Below, piece by piece: positions 52,965 through 63,785 of a DNA stretch of 64,000 nucleotides. The first letter of the stretch is position 1; each line of letters starts with the position of its first letter. The notes beneath the pieces are model-generated. The model was not told the DNA's origin. It worked only from the letters and a program-made list of their open reading frames with translations, and ran no database searches. The translations under genes were made by a program, and so were the position numbers. The stretch is from positions 434,001 to 498,000 of the forward strand of contig ML991780.1 in assembly GCA_010094025.1 (NCBI GenBank), written 5' to 3'. The DNA is from Viridothelium virens (taxonomy: Eukaryota > Ascomycota > Dothideomycetes > Trypetheliales > Trypetheliaceae).

Positions 52965-53951
52965 ATGCCATTTGAGCGATCTTCGCCTAACCTGGTGCAT
53001 GTCCGCCATCCAATGCGGAACAGGGCGCCAAGGAGCGAGAGGAATCAGCCTGAGAGGACTTCTGGACAGAGTACGATAAGTGCATTGCAAGATAATACGC
53101 TACTAAAGATATCCTGTTTCATCTTATCTGATCGCAATTATTATGCTTATATCAATTTTCGTCCTAACAAACATGCTTTCATTCCTTTTATACAATGCAT
53201 ACAAACCTCCGTCCAGTCTCTTCCCATATCTCTTCTCTTTTCTCATTTCGCCTCTCTCTTACTAATCTTATCATGACAATCAGAATCACCACGAATACTC
53301 ACCGAACAAGGTACCAATCTCACCTCGGGATTCCACGCTTCCACTTCCAGCCCCGGAGAAATCGCTGAGACACAGGAGGCCAGCTTCGACCGCAACTCCC
53401 AGCCCCGTTCCGGAACCCTTGAGCAGCGGCTCGAACGCTACGTTCGATCGCTATCTGTCGATTACAGTGGCCCAGAGGAAGAGGCGTCCAAAGTGAAGGC
53501 GGAATCGAGCTCTCCTGGTGCGACCCCAGTTGCTTCGACTCCGGTTGCTACAACCTTTTTTGCTCCGACCCCGGGTGCTACGACTCCAGTTGCTACAACC
53601 CCAGTTGCTATGCCCTTCGTTCCTAAACCTCCAGGCCCTGAAACTCCAGTTGCCACAACTCCAACTCCTATACCCTCCGTTGTTACGACTCCAGGTGCTA
53701 CGACTCCGGCTGCTGCGAGTCCTGGTGCTACGACTCCAGGTGCTACGACCCCAGATACTACGACGCTAGTTGCTACGACTCCAGTTGCTACGGTTCCAGG
53801 TACTATGACTCCAGGTGCTACGGCTCCAGGTGCTACGGCTCCATTTGCTGCCTCCGATAATCCGGATGAGTCGACCACCGCGCCGGCCCCAGTGCCGCCG
53901 AGAAGTCCGATTCAGCAGAGGCTCCGACCACGTCGAGGACGTGGGTCATAA
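52965..53951 (+). CDS. Thr/Pro pentapeptide-repeat protein, unknown
   Basis: I do not recognise this gene. Exon 1 (52965-53070, MPFERSSPNLVHVRHPMRNR) joins exon 2 (53284-53951) through GTACGA and CAATCAG, giving 257 residues. The middle holds about 22 units of a T-P-[GV]-A-T pentapeptide encoded by a 15-base minisatellite, and the end is basic (QQRLRPRRGRGS). There is no signal peptide or transmembrane helix, so it is probably an intracellular disordered protein and not a cell-wall mucin. The start lies only 70 bases after the ASF1 stop on the same strand, so its promoter would lie in ASF1. The 213-nt intron is long for this region. The exon 1 assignment is tentative. Confidence 0.5.
53515..53845 (+). 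repeat. 15-base coding minisatellite
   Basis: Units close to gctacgactccaggt repeat about 22 times with point variation, always in multiples of 3, so the pentapeptide frame is kept. The complementary strand is also open (Gly-Val-Val-Ala-Pro units), a by-product of the unit sequence. Confidence 0.85.
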
Positions 53952-54595
53952 AGGGAATTGAAGGGAATAGTGTTCGACGAGCACTGGGAGAGCTGTTATT
54001 CTTAGCGTAGAGCGAGCATGCCGAAATTATATCCATGGAGTTTGCGGGGAAGAGAGAACGGTCATGGGTTCTGGATTCTGATGGCTGAGTGATGTTAATA
54101 GCATGCCGTGATGCTGCTTCTCTGCAGCTTTCTTTCTCTTTTTGCTCATTGCTAATTGACGCATGAGGCCTAGTCAGAGCTTCTCAGTCTAATACTTGAC
54201 TACAAATCATTGTACGACTTGATTACTTCTGCGTGCTTGGTATGGATGGGTAACGAACAAGCTGCCAGGGTGGAAGCAATCTGCAAAGGCAGGGCTAATG
54301 AAAAATCCATGTGAATGGGACGATCGTTAAGAATCGTACAAGGACGTAAGATCCTACACCTACACTACAGAAGAAAGGCGCCATACTACTCCGGGGCAGA
54401 CCTCACCTCATGATCCTAACACCATCCCCACCACAACTGGCCATAAAGGAACGCCACCTTCATCATCATGCCCTTAGCGATAGGAACTCCCCAGTAAACC
54501 GATGCATAAGTCATTACCATCTTCGTAACCTCATTGCAATACTTTCCCCATTCTATGCTCTAAACACCACATTTACCCGACACATCATCGTTTAA
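53952..54595. other. Intergenic, convergent 3' ends
   Basis: No gene is seen. It probably holds the 3' UTRs of the flanking genes. Confidence 0.4.
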
Positions 54596-56316
54596 TCACT
54601 TCTCTGCCTTAGCAAGCAATGCATCAATCTCCCTCTGAAAATCTTCCATGCTCTTCATGACATCCTCTGCCGGAGGAGATATCCCAGCGGAGGTAGTAGG
54701 CTGCTCTATGCTCCTCCGCGGCGCCTCAGTCAGACTGGCCAAGGACGGTCTTCGACCTTCCTGTGTCGCCCGGCTCGTGGCCTTCCGGGGTGGTGGAGGG
54801 GGCGGAGCTACACCTGACGTCGACGATGCGTTGGAAGCGCGATGTGGTCGTTGTGCGGAGCTACTAGATCCACTTCGAGACGGCCGTGGGGAAGGAGAGG
54901 GCTCTGCAGAGAAGCCTACGGGCGAAGGAGAAGGTTTGGAGGCTCCGGCGCGACGGGCTGGTGGTGGGGGTGGTGCTTTGGATGATGAGAGAGGAGCTGA
55001 AGCGGGCGGTAGAGTGGATTTATCATCATCTTCGGTCTCTTCTGGCTGAGAGGGCAAAGTAAGAGACGAATTGCTGCGTGATCGATTTTGAGCATTCGAA
55101 CGCAGTTGGCTGTGTCGGCGTGCGAGAGGAACGGGAGGAGCTTTTTTTTTCTGTGAGGATGATATAGACGGATCTACGCTTTGTCGAGGCGATGAGACAG
55201 ATTCTGTACTAGGTGATTGGGGTGCCTCGCGGGGCACTTCTGGCCATGGCACGGATGGTTTTTGCTCCGGACTCGTGGAGTAAGGAGGTGGTGGAGGTAA
55301 CGGCTTATTCAGATCTGAATTAACTCGAGGAGTACTGGGTTGTGAAGGACTTTGAGAGGAATTAGGTGATGATATCGAGGGAGCGAAGTCTGAAAAAGAG
55401 ACTGTCTGAGGTTCTCTTCGACTGACGAGTTTGCCATGTTTGGGCTTCGGAGGCGGCGGCTTCACTTTTTGAGTTCCCATTAAACTTGATTTCTCATTGG
55501 GCTCATCACCCTCGGAGTCAGACCGCTCGTACGAAGTCCGCGGAGATTCTTGATGGATATCATGGGTGGAATCGAAGATAGAATGCCTAGATATTGAGGA
55601 AGTATCCGTACTGCTGCTACTACTGTCCACAATTGCAGACCCTAGACCCAATTTAGTGTTTGGCGGCGTTGCGGAAGGTGGAGAGGTTCGTGGTCCAGCC
55701 TTTCCAGTGAGCAATAGTCTCTTGAACGAATCAACGTCCATGTTCCCTTTGCCGCTGGAAGTAATAGACTTTTCGGAGATATCTCCGCTACCCCTCGTTG
55801 AGCCCTGCTGTGCTACGGAGGGCTCGATAGATGCAAGTGTCCGTTGAAACGGGTTCTGTGGCATTACTTGAGGGTTCATTGATGCCATTTTGCTCGAGTT
55901 ATGCCATGCACCTGGTGGAGACGCGCCGTCTTTGGCACTATCATCTGTATCATCCAGCCGCTTCACAAAGGGGTCGTCCGTTGGAGTATCGGAATCAGAT
56001 GAACCATCGATAGCTGGGGGAGGTGACCCAGAATGTCGCGGGGGAGTGACTCTTTGTGCTAACGAGCCGCCTCCTGGTGGATTCGGAGAGGGAGGGGACT
56101 GCGGAGGAGAGGTGATGCGGACGGTTTTCTTTGTCTTTCGCGGCTGCGAATCGAATTCTGCTATAAGGGCGATCAGCTGTTGGACAAACATTCAATGCGA
56201 AGAGACCTACCATCCTGGATGTCAGGGAACTTCTCCGTAGCTTCAGAGAGGTCGGCATCAAGAGCGCTCGCAGGGGTATTCACATGGATAGAGCGCCGGA
56301 ACGGATTGCCAGACAT
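54596..56316 (-). CDS. Proline-rich disordered protein with SH3-ligand motifs
   Basis: Exons 56316-56211 and 56160-54596 encode 556 residues. The start MSGNPFRRSIHVNTPASALD and the KTKKTVRITSPP motif just after the intron mark a conserved fungal family that I cannot name. Most of the chain is disordered and rich in Pro and Ser. It carries many PxxP segments, some of class type: KPPPPPKPKHGK-like, KPLPPPPPYS, KKKAPPVPLARRH, KAPPPPPARR and PPPPPPRKATSR. A short helix ends it (MEDFQREIDALLAKAEK). Repeated basic-flanked polyproline suggests binding to SH3 proteins of actin patches or cell polarity, by inference. NPFRR and NPFQRT are NPF motifs, the ligand of EH-domain endocytic proteins, which strengthens that reading. 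Confidence 0.85.
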
Positions 56317-57202
56317 TGTCGGCGTTCAAGAGAAAGCAAGTGTCATTGCTCATCTAGGTACAAGGATATAGGTAAACAGGAAGCCGCCCAATGACTGGAG
56401 CGCATGGAATATAGGGTACATTTTGAGGTGATGGCAACGCCATGTCAGCTGTTGGATTGTCTGGAACCCTCTCTTCCACTATTAGGGTGAATAGGATGAC
56501 ACCGGAGACAACGCGCCTTATCGATAGCAACATAATGCCCAGCACATCAGTGCATAACTCGAGCACGACATAACTATGTGGATAAGCTGTCTGCGCGCCA
56601 CCTGCACCACTCCATACATATAACAGCAAACAGCCATTGTCGTTGTCTCGACGTGGATAATCGGCGCCATGAAAGACCGGTGAGCTCCGTGAGTCGCTCC
56701 AGAGATTACATCAGTTCAATTCAGGATTTCTGATGCATCTAGATCAACAGCGATATGCGCACCAGTTGCACCGTGCCGATCTCTTCCCGCGCCGTGCGTG
56801 AGACTCCTGCCTGCGACTAACAATTAGCCTCATCGGATGGTAGGACTTTTAGTCAGTACGGAGTACATATATCACCAATTTGACTTAAGAAATGGATTCG
56901 AGAGGTCTAAATCTCTCGCCAAAGAGCTGCAGCATATCTGAACAGCTCTGGCTTCACGTTCTGAACAAACGCTATCAGTGCAATCCAACTCTTAACGTTC
57001 CAGTACTCCATACAGACATGAAGAACCCTACCCCTGTCTTGATCATCAGAACTTTGTCACCTGGTCTGGTCCGTGCTGATTAAGGTAGCATGCTCTAAGA
57101 TTACGCTGGTTTGTAAGATTTCCTGAAGATTATGGCTCTCATGAGACCAGATCCGTGTTGCCTACAGCTCTTGGTTAGAGAAGAACTTTTCGGGCTTGCG
57201 AG
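56317..57202. promoter_or_regulatory. Divergent promoter region
   Basis: It is 886 bases between divergent starts. A 91-residue minus frame (56354-56629) has no ATG start and no motif. I see nothing else coding. Confidence 0.4.
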
Positions 57203-58423
57203 ATGGTCGGAGATCTATGGGAGATCAAAGAACACATCATATCCGCTTCATATCGTCGGGCACTTCCTCGAGGCGTGAAAGACGAGTCGGCCAGACTTCG
57301 ACTACACGTCAAGCAGTGGATCCCCAAAGCTAACAGCTCTCCACAAAGCGGAGATGCAACAATCATATTTGCTCATGGGGTTGGTTCTAGCAAGGAATCT
57401 TATGAAGTATTTTTCCACCACCTGATCCGATATCACCCCCGAATTCGTAGCATATTCGCTATGGACGCCGCTAATCACGGCCAGTCCTATATGCTAAATA
57501 AGGAGGTCCTAGGGGACGAACCAGGCTGGCATGACACGGCGCGTGATATCCTTCAGATGGTAAACAGCTTCCAAGATGAAATGCGTCCACCAATTCTCGG
57601 AGTTGCTCAGTCTTGGGGCGGACAGTGCTTGTTAATGGCGTCGGAGATGCATCCACGGTTGTTCGATGGGCTTGTCCTCATCGAACCCCCGGTTGGCATG
57701 GATTTCAAGTCCGGCTTGGCCATCAAAGCATCATGGATGATGCATCGCGCAGATTGGTGGCCTACGCGCGAGACTGCAAGAGAGAATTTGCTCAAGCTAA
57801 AATACTATCGACGATTCGATCCGCAAGTCTTCGATAGGGTGATGCAGTATGACTTGAGAGATGTCACCATTGACAATCCACCTCCAAGTGAACTCGGAGT
57901 TGATCCCACATCGTCCACTGGCGTGACCCTAACGACACCGAAAGCACAGGAGGCGTACACGGTGGTGATGGACCACTTGGATCTACCAGGACATGTCTCG
58001 GTACCACCAGCTAAGGCCAACAGCGTGGTCAAAGTCATCCCAGGCTTCTATAGACCAGAGTTTCTCTCTGTGCAACGGCTCCTACCTACAGTCTTCCCAC
58101 CCGTGCTCTATATATGGGGTGAGTTATCCGACCTGTTAAGGCCACCTGGCGGAGCGGCCTATCGAGATTATCTGCTGCAGACGACTGGTGCCTCAGATGC
58201 CGGCAGTGGTGGAATCGCGAGGGGAAAGGTCGCGGAAGCCTGGGTAAAGGGAAGTACACATACCATCCCTTTCGAAAAACCAGAAGGTCTCGCCAAGGCC
58301 CTGATACCATGGCTAGAGCAGCGTCATAACGCATGGCTTGAGGAACAAGTTCGGAATGAGAAGCAAGTGTTTTATACCGCGAAAATTAAGCCGAACTGGC
58401 TTTCCAAAGTAAATAAACTTTGA
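57203..58423 (+). CDS. Alpha/beta hydrolase, LPX1/AKT2-like, peroxisomal
   Basis: This single exon encodes 406 residues. It has an alpha/beta-hydrolase fold: ATIIFAHGVGSSKESYEVFF holds the oxyanion loop, FAMDAANHGQS follows, and the nucleophile elbow is GVAQSWGGQ (Ser within A-Q-S-W-G). The late KVAEAWVKGSTHTIPFEKPE supplies the catalytic His. The family includes yeast peroxisomal lipase Lpx1 and the AKT2-type proteins of Alternaria host-selective toxin clusters. I see no toxin cluster around it here, so a general peroxisomal esterase/lipase role is more likely. The C-terminus is NKL, a variant peroxisomal targeting signal 1. Its stop lies 12 bases from the stop of the convergent permease gene. 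Confidence 0.87.
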   Translation: MVGDLWEIKEHIISASYRRALPRGVKDESARLRLHVKQWIPKANSSPQSGDATIIFAHGVGSSKESYEVFFHHLIRYHPRIRSIFAMDAANHGQSYMLNKEVLGDEPGWHDTARDILQMVNSFQDEMRPPILGVAQSWGGQCLLMASEMHPRLFDGLVLIEPPVGMDFKSGLAIKASWMMHRADWWPTRETARENLLKLKYYRRFDPQVFDRVMQYDLRDVTIDNPPPSELGVDPTSSTGVTLTTPKAQEAYTVVMDHLDLPGHVSVPPAKANSVVKVIPGFYRPEFLSVQRLLPTVFPPVLYIWGELSDLLRPPGGAAYRDYLLQTTGASDAGSGGIARGKVAEAWVKGSTHTIPFEKPEGLAKALIPWLEQRHNAWLEEQVRNEKQVFYTAKIKPNWLSKVNKL

Positions 58424-58435
58424 CGAGTCCACAAA

Positions 58436-60007
58436 TCAGGTGGCGTATCTGAAATATGGGCTATTGTCTCCTTTCTCAACGACTTGCTCTTCCGTCAGGC
58501 CGTCCTCATGTTCTGCATGTGCGACAAATTTGTCGCGTCGGGCATTTTCATATTTGTAATACGCCCACAAAGTGAAATCCAGAAGACAGGACATTGCTAC
58601 CATCGCCAAAGTTACAGCATGGCCTTTCACATACCGGGGACCTTCCTTTGTTGGGTACAGCTAAAGATGTCAGCCTTGATCAGCGTCGCATAATTAAATA
58701 ACTCACGAATGGTGCCATGATGCCGCTGCAGTTACCGATTGTCAGCTGCATTCCTGTTGCAGTAGTCCTTTTGCCATACCGTGGTAAGTTGGCCGGATTC
58801 CACGCGAGGGGAATACCAACACAGACGTAGAGACCGAGGGCAACAAGGAAACATCCCGCATAGTGGGCTCCACTACTTACGTCGGACATTAGGACGGCAT
58901 AGCCGATGATGGAGATAATACCGAAAGTGATTGGAAAAATAGCTCGCTGTTGACTCCAATCCGATGCTCTTGCTGCCAACACATATGTTATTGCTCCGAG
59001 GGCATACACGGGAATAGTCAAAACTTGGATGGTCGCTGTGGAATATGTGCGATTAAGTCCCTCGATAATAGTCGGTAAAAAGGTGCTGTAGCCATACAAC
59101 ATAGTATCAGACCCAAATTGCATGATGGCAAATGCCCATAATTTCCAATCCAAAAGCCCTTCGCGAACGTCTTTCCAATGGAACTCAGCGGCCGACCTAG
59201 TATATCCTGTTTGGGATGAGAGCCGCAAGTGCGATAGTTCCTTTTCCTCGGCATTCAAATAGTACGCTGTCTCTGGGTTATCGGCCAGAAGCCACCAGCT
59301 TGCGATTCCAACGACGAAGCTTGGCAGCCCCTCGATGATGAAGATCCATCGCCATCCTCTCTCGCCAGCAACGCCGTCCATGAAGCCGATTCCGTACGCT
59401 AGCAGACCTCCGAAAGCTCCTGCGAGCGCGGAGCTCACAAAAAGATAACCTACGCGCAACGCAATCTCGCGCTTCGTATAGAAGAAAGTTAAATAGATTG
59501 CCAGGCCTGGGAATAGACCACCTTCGAAGATGCCGAGCAATAGTCGACATGCGATGAGACCTCCGTAATTTTGGCAGATGCCCGTCAGTGTTGCAATGAT
59601 GCCCCATACCGTCGCGATAAAAGATAGCCAGCGTGAGGGCCGCAGCTTTTTGAGAACGAGATTCGACGGTAGTTCAGAGAGAATGTATGTGACGAAGACC
59701 AGGGAGACAGCGGTCTGGTAGCGGTTCCCGTAGAGATTTAGATCATCTTCCATGCCGTAAAGGCGAGCATTGCCAATATTGACTCTGGAGCTAGATTAGC
59801 ATGGCATAGATTCAGGCATCTTCTCAGGCCAGCATACCGATCGAGAAAGCTGAAGAGATATAACAGCATGACCATTGGTACGATGTGCAGATCTAGTTTC
59901 CAGACCAGTCTTCTTTCTGCATGAGGGTCAACCTCGAGATACTCTCCTGGCCCTTCTCCTGCCGGATATCCAGCTTGTGCAGTCTTAGCAATATCGTGCT
60001 CGTCCAT
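58436..60007 (-). CDS. MFS permease, DAL5/TNA1 anion:cation symporter family
   Basis: Exons 60007-59838, 59784-58707 and 58660-58436 encode 490 residues. It begins with RRLVWKLDLHIVPMVMLLYL and FSFLDR, joins VNIGNARLYGMEDDLNL, and carries YILSELPSNLVLKKLRPSRW, RLLLGIFEGGLFPGLAIYLT and FFYTKREIALRVGYLFVSSA. These are signatures of the allantoate/nicotinate/vitamin permease branch. There are 12 predicted membrane helices, the last (VTLAMVAMSCLLDFTLWAYY) in exon 3. The second intron lies inside helix 11 (GIMAPF-LYPTKEGPRYVKG) and is only 46 nt. The substrate cannot be told from sequence; allantoate, nicotinate, pantothenate or dipeptides are all known in the family. Confidence 0.93.
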
Positions 60008-60935
60008 GTTAGCTGCGTAATGAAGAAAAGGCTTGCCAAAACGAAAGAAAACAAAATGTCACCCAAATATGGCAGGACAGTACGACATTACTTTAAAAAT
60101 CCCATGACAGTATTCGGTAAGAACTCATCAGACGCCGGGACTTTTATAGAATTACCGATTTAGATAAGAAGCATGACGTAATTATTCTCTGAGATTGAAC
60201 TGGGCCACCGGGCTGTTTATGCGGGGAACGAGACGGCACAGTTTTGAAGGAGATGACTTATAGAACTCTAGGCTTATCCGGGCAGTCTATGCCTAGGCTT
60301 GGTTTGCTAGTGTAAGGCAGATTGGTGAGAATGGTTTTCTAGACAAGGCTTTGGTCGGTGATGAGGATTTGCAGAATAGTAACGGTATTTAGGTTCGGAG
60401 ATGACGCTGGCTGCCTTTAGCTAGGTTATCTACTAAGGTATCCACCAGTTTATGCAGGTCGGCCATGTAAGGTGCTTTGGCGAGTCATCCTGTCTATCAA
60501 AATTAGGACTACAGCTATGATGAAGATCTTAACGTGTTTCGTAGACTTTGCAAGCACCCCTTCGAAGGTGTTTCCCTAGAAGTCCAGGCTCATGCATCAA
60601 TCAAGGCATCTCGAGGGTATTTGCAATAGCCAAAGTAGCCACACGCATCTGCAGAAGAAGTTGGGATAGACCTTTCCTTTATTAATTCTTTCTAGCATAC
60701 AGGCCGACTCGAGCGACAAGTAGAAAAATCTAAACATTGGGCCGCTGGACTCCAGTACCTCGCGTCGCATTTGCGACAATCCATACAACGCGAGCGTAGT
60801 CCATGAGCGTACACATCCATCCCAGTCTAAGTGAACAATTCCTCTTCACCAACAAGCCATTAACCACCCAGTGGTATGACAGACAAGAAACGAAAGACGC
60901 ACAAGGCTTTTTCCCAACCCAACTAAATCGTACAT
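60008..60935. other. Intergenic, no gene seen
   Basis: It holds the permease promoter and the 3' flank of the NADPH oxidase gene. It is AT-leaning with no supported coding frame. Confidence 0.4.
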
Positions 60936-62766
60936 TTAGAAGTTCTCCTTACCCCACACGAAGCTGAAGTTCGGGTCTGAGTACATGTTGCACTTGATGT
61001 GCAGCGTGCTTCCGAGGACCTTGGGCCCGCAGAAGAAGACACCGGCTTCGGCGGGGGAATGGATCTTGCGGATGGACTTGAAGATCATGTCCCAGTTCGG
61101 ACGGCCGAAGTTGGTTGGTGCCCGGAGACCCGTAATGGCGTCCTGCTCGGCGTTTGCGTCGTTGATCATGATGTTGGTTGCGTCGTCATTCTTGATCTTG
61201 GCAGTAAGGTACTGTGATTGTTCGTGTCAGCTTGATATTTGGGCTTGAGAATGAGAGGAGATGTGAAACTCACGGTGTGGATTTCAATTTGGTCTTGCAG
61301 ATCCTGCGCCTCAATGGCGAGGAGAAGAGATCGGAACCATTCGAAGGAGCCAAAATCACGGCAGATCCAGAAGAAGTAGACCTTTCGGAGGCGGGTCTTG
61401 CCTTGTGGGTAGTTCATTCGGTACCAGATACTCTTGAGGATGGAGGCAAAAGGTGTGACACCAATACCAGCACCGCAGAGAATAGCAACCTCAAACTTGA
61501 AGACGTCTTCAGATGCACTGCCGAATGGCCCGTCGATGTAGACACGAGGTAGGATTCTCTGCAAAGCTGGATCCGCATCTGGGTCTGCTGCTTGCTTGAC
61601 AACAGACTTGTCTGCCTTATCTCCCTTCCTGTCGAGGTCAGCCCCGAGAGCCTTAGCAAGTGCTCTAGTGAAGTTGCCGACGCAACGAACGTGAACGGAA
61701 ATGTAGTCTTCTTCAGGTGCACTAGTAAGGGTGAAGGGATGATACTGCCAAACAGAGACTTCAGGGCAGCAGAGGAAGATATATTGTCCAGCCTTGGTCT
61801 TGCAGTGCTGCTTCTTGATTTGGATCTCCACCACATTGCTGGGGTGCTGGATGACCTTGGAAACATAGGTCTTGTGCCTGCCGCGAATCTCACGGGCGAT
61901 GCGCTCGGCTAGGTAGAGGAAGCCACCCCAGGACCAATACTGGTAGAAGACACCGATGTTGGCGCAGAATGGTGCATTGTCTGGCGTGATCATGCAGAAG
62001 GCTCCGTGGATAGACCAGAAGACGAAGAAAATGATGAACAAGTGGTGGAGGTACCAGAAACGTTCAAAGTTAGCTCGTCGGGGCTTCTCCATCGAGGTCA
62101 TGACCATGATAGTCAACACAATGAGCATCACCCAGCCAGACCATCCTGGCCCAGTGATGAAGTTTGCCTCAAGAAAGCCTAGGAAGCCAAGGTTGTTTTT
62201 GGCTGATAGCTGAGCGAAGTTGTTGAAGTGAGCGAGCGTGTGGAGCCAGCTGAAGAAGAAGATGGACCAGGCGACGAGCTTATGGAAAGTAATGTTCTTG
62301 TCGAACTGGATGACACCGTTAAGTGGTGTCTGACGAGCGATAGAGATGAGCGTTCGGCACACAGGGAGAAGGATGAGCGCAATGTCGAAATGCAAAACAA
62401 AAGCTGCGGCACGAGCAATGGGATACGTGATGCCGAATGTAGCGCGGGCATTCGTCAAATTGTCCTTGATATCGTAGTTCATGAACCCAAAAGCGAACAC
62501 CATCGCGTGAACAAGCATGAAGACGAAGACAAATACTCTTCGATAACCTTCGTTAACGAGCCTACATGACTGTCAGCCCTGTGTACCTGTTCGGCTCGCG
62601 GCTTTACTTACCAGACGCCAACCTTTTCCCCAAAGGTCATCTCTCGTGGCGGCTCGGAGCTCATCTCGCCTGACATCAGCATCCTCGTGAGAGGTGGCCA
62701 CCGAGATCTCTCCTTCCCCGACAACATGCTCGATCCCGTAGAGGATCGGTAGCTTTGTTTCTCCAT
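60936..62766 (-). CDS. noxA: NADPH oxidase NoxA (Nox1)
   Basis: Exons 62766-62612, 62561-61274 and 61211-60936 encode 572 residues. The enzyme passes electrons from cytosolic NADPH through FAD and two hemes to oxygen, making superoxide used in fungal development and polarity. The heme ligands sit in NITFHKLVAWSIFFFSWLHT plus LAHFNN, and FWYLHHLFIIFFVFWSIHGA. The FAD motif is VWQYHPFTLTSAPEEDYISV. NADPH motifs are VYIDGPFGSASEDVFKFEVA, ILCGAGIGVTPFASILKSIW and KVYFFWICRDFGSFEWF. The C-terminus GVFFCGPKVLGSTLHIKCNM and FVWGKENF is canonical. There is no EF-hand or long N-terminal extension, which separates it from NoxC and NoxB types. It probably works with NoxR and Rac encoded elsewhere. Confidence 0.96.
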
Positions 62767-63344
62767 TGTGCCTGCACGGTCCTTTGGTATGCGTATGAAA
62801 AGTCGAGTTTATTGCATGCAGAAAGGTCTTCCCAAAAGGTTCAGAGCCTGCTGAATCGAAATGAACTGTGAAAACGAGAGTCTACGACCCTTATTAGTCT
62901 GTTATCTTGGTCTGTGAGTTTTGACTGGACTTACAGGATATCTATTAGCAAACGAAGACAGGTAAGAAACAAATGTATCTCTCGCCTGCGAGGACGAAAG
63001 AAAAGTGAAAGGCTGGGAGAACTTTGAAAGAGGATTCAAAGATTCTTGGCACACCAAATCATTCTGGGGGTGGCCTGCATGATATTCAGTTCATAGGGGC
63101 CTACCTCAGCTTGTTACAGAAGATCTCATCTTGTCTCGCTTCGCCTTTACAAAAGTGGACCGACAAACGCCGAAGTCCTCAGCAATGATTGACGGAATCC
63201 GCCAAGGGTTGCTTCTTTTGAGCTCGACGGCTATTTTCAGCGTTCTTTACTGGCGGATGCAGGGGATTTCCGGGGGCATCGGAGCTTTCACAGCAGCTGG
63301 TCGCAAAGCCATGAGACTTGTCCGGCTTCAAGTGCTTTCGCACC
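62767..63344. promoter_or_regulatory. noxA upstream region
   Basis: The interval between noxA and the weak gene at 63345 has no supported coding frame and should contain the noxA promoter. Confidence 0.4.
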
Positions 63345-63714
63345 ATGGACGTCAAAACACCAGCTGCTGCGAACTGTTCTAGCAGTACGCCACCGGCTCC
63401 TGCCGAGCCAGAGGGTGTAAGGGAAAGGAGGCGATTCGGGTTTGATCCAGCCTCTCTAGGCGTATCAGAGCAGTTTCACATTGTCAGGCTACTGGACCGA
63501 TCGCTCGCTTGCGGAGATCAAGGATCAAAGAAGACGACGAGGCTATCTAGCATTCAAAGCCCCCGTGCAGTGGTACAATCGCTCAGGAAAGCATTCATAT
63601 ATCGACGCCATGGACAATCAAGTTTCAATGGAGATGGACCTTCTTCCGAAGAGACTGTTGGCCAATGCGGCGAGTGTGATGACGAGCTGGAGCCGTTCCA
63701 GCCACACCAGCTAA
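63345..63714 (+). CDS. Small hypothetical protein, weak model
   Basis: I do not recognise this gene. Joining 63345-63414 to 63488-63714 through GTGTAAG and CATTGTCAG gives 98 residues: MDVKTPAAANCSSSTPPAPA, then YWTDRSLAEIKDQRRRRGYL, AFKAPVQWYNRSGKHSYIDA and MDLLPKRLLANAASVMTSWS. The second exon looks like real protein: balanced composition, aromatic residues in regular places, and a YNRSGKHSY stretch. Unspliced, the first frame runs on to 63785 as a less protein-like 147-residue product. The model has no domain that I know. Confidence 0.35.
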
Positions 63715-63785
63715 CGTTAACTATCGGTCAGGCCGTAACCGGAACCAACTCAACAACAGGACACGACGCTGGGGCTGGACATTAG

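Noticed and set aside
53462-53878. Minus-strand frame of Gly-Val-Val-Ala-Pro repeats
   Set aside because: It is the exact reverse of the plus-strand TP[GV]AT minisatellite; the 15-base unit happens to be open on both strands. The plus strand has a usable ATG and splice signals.
56354-56629. 91-residue minus-strand frame with hydrophobic stretch
   Set aside because: It begins without ATG in a divergent promoter; the hydrophobic part is short and matches nothing known.
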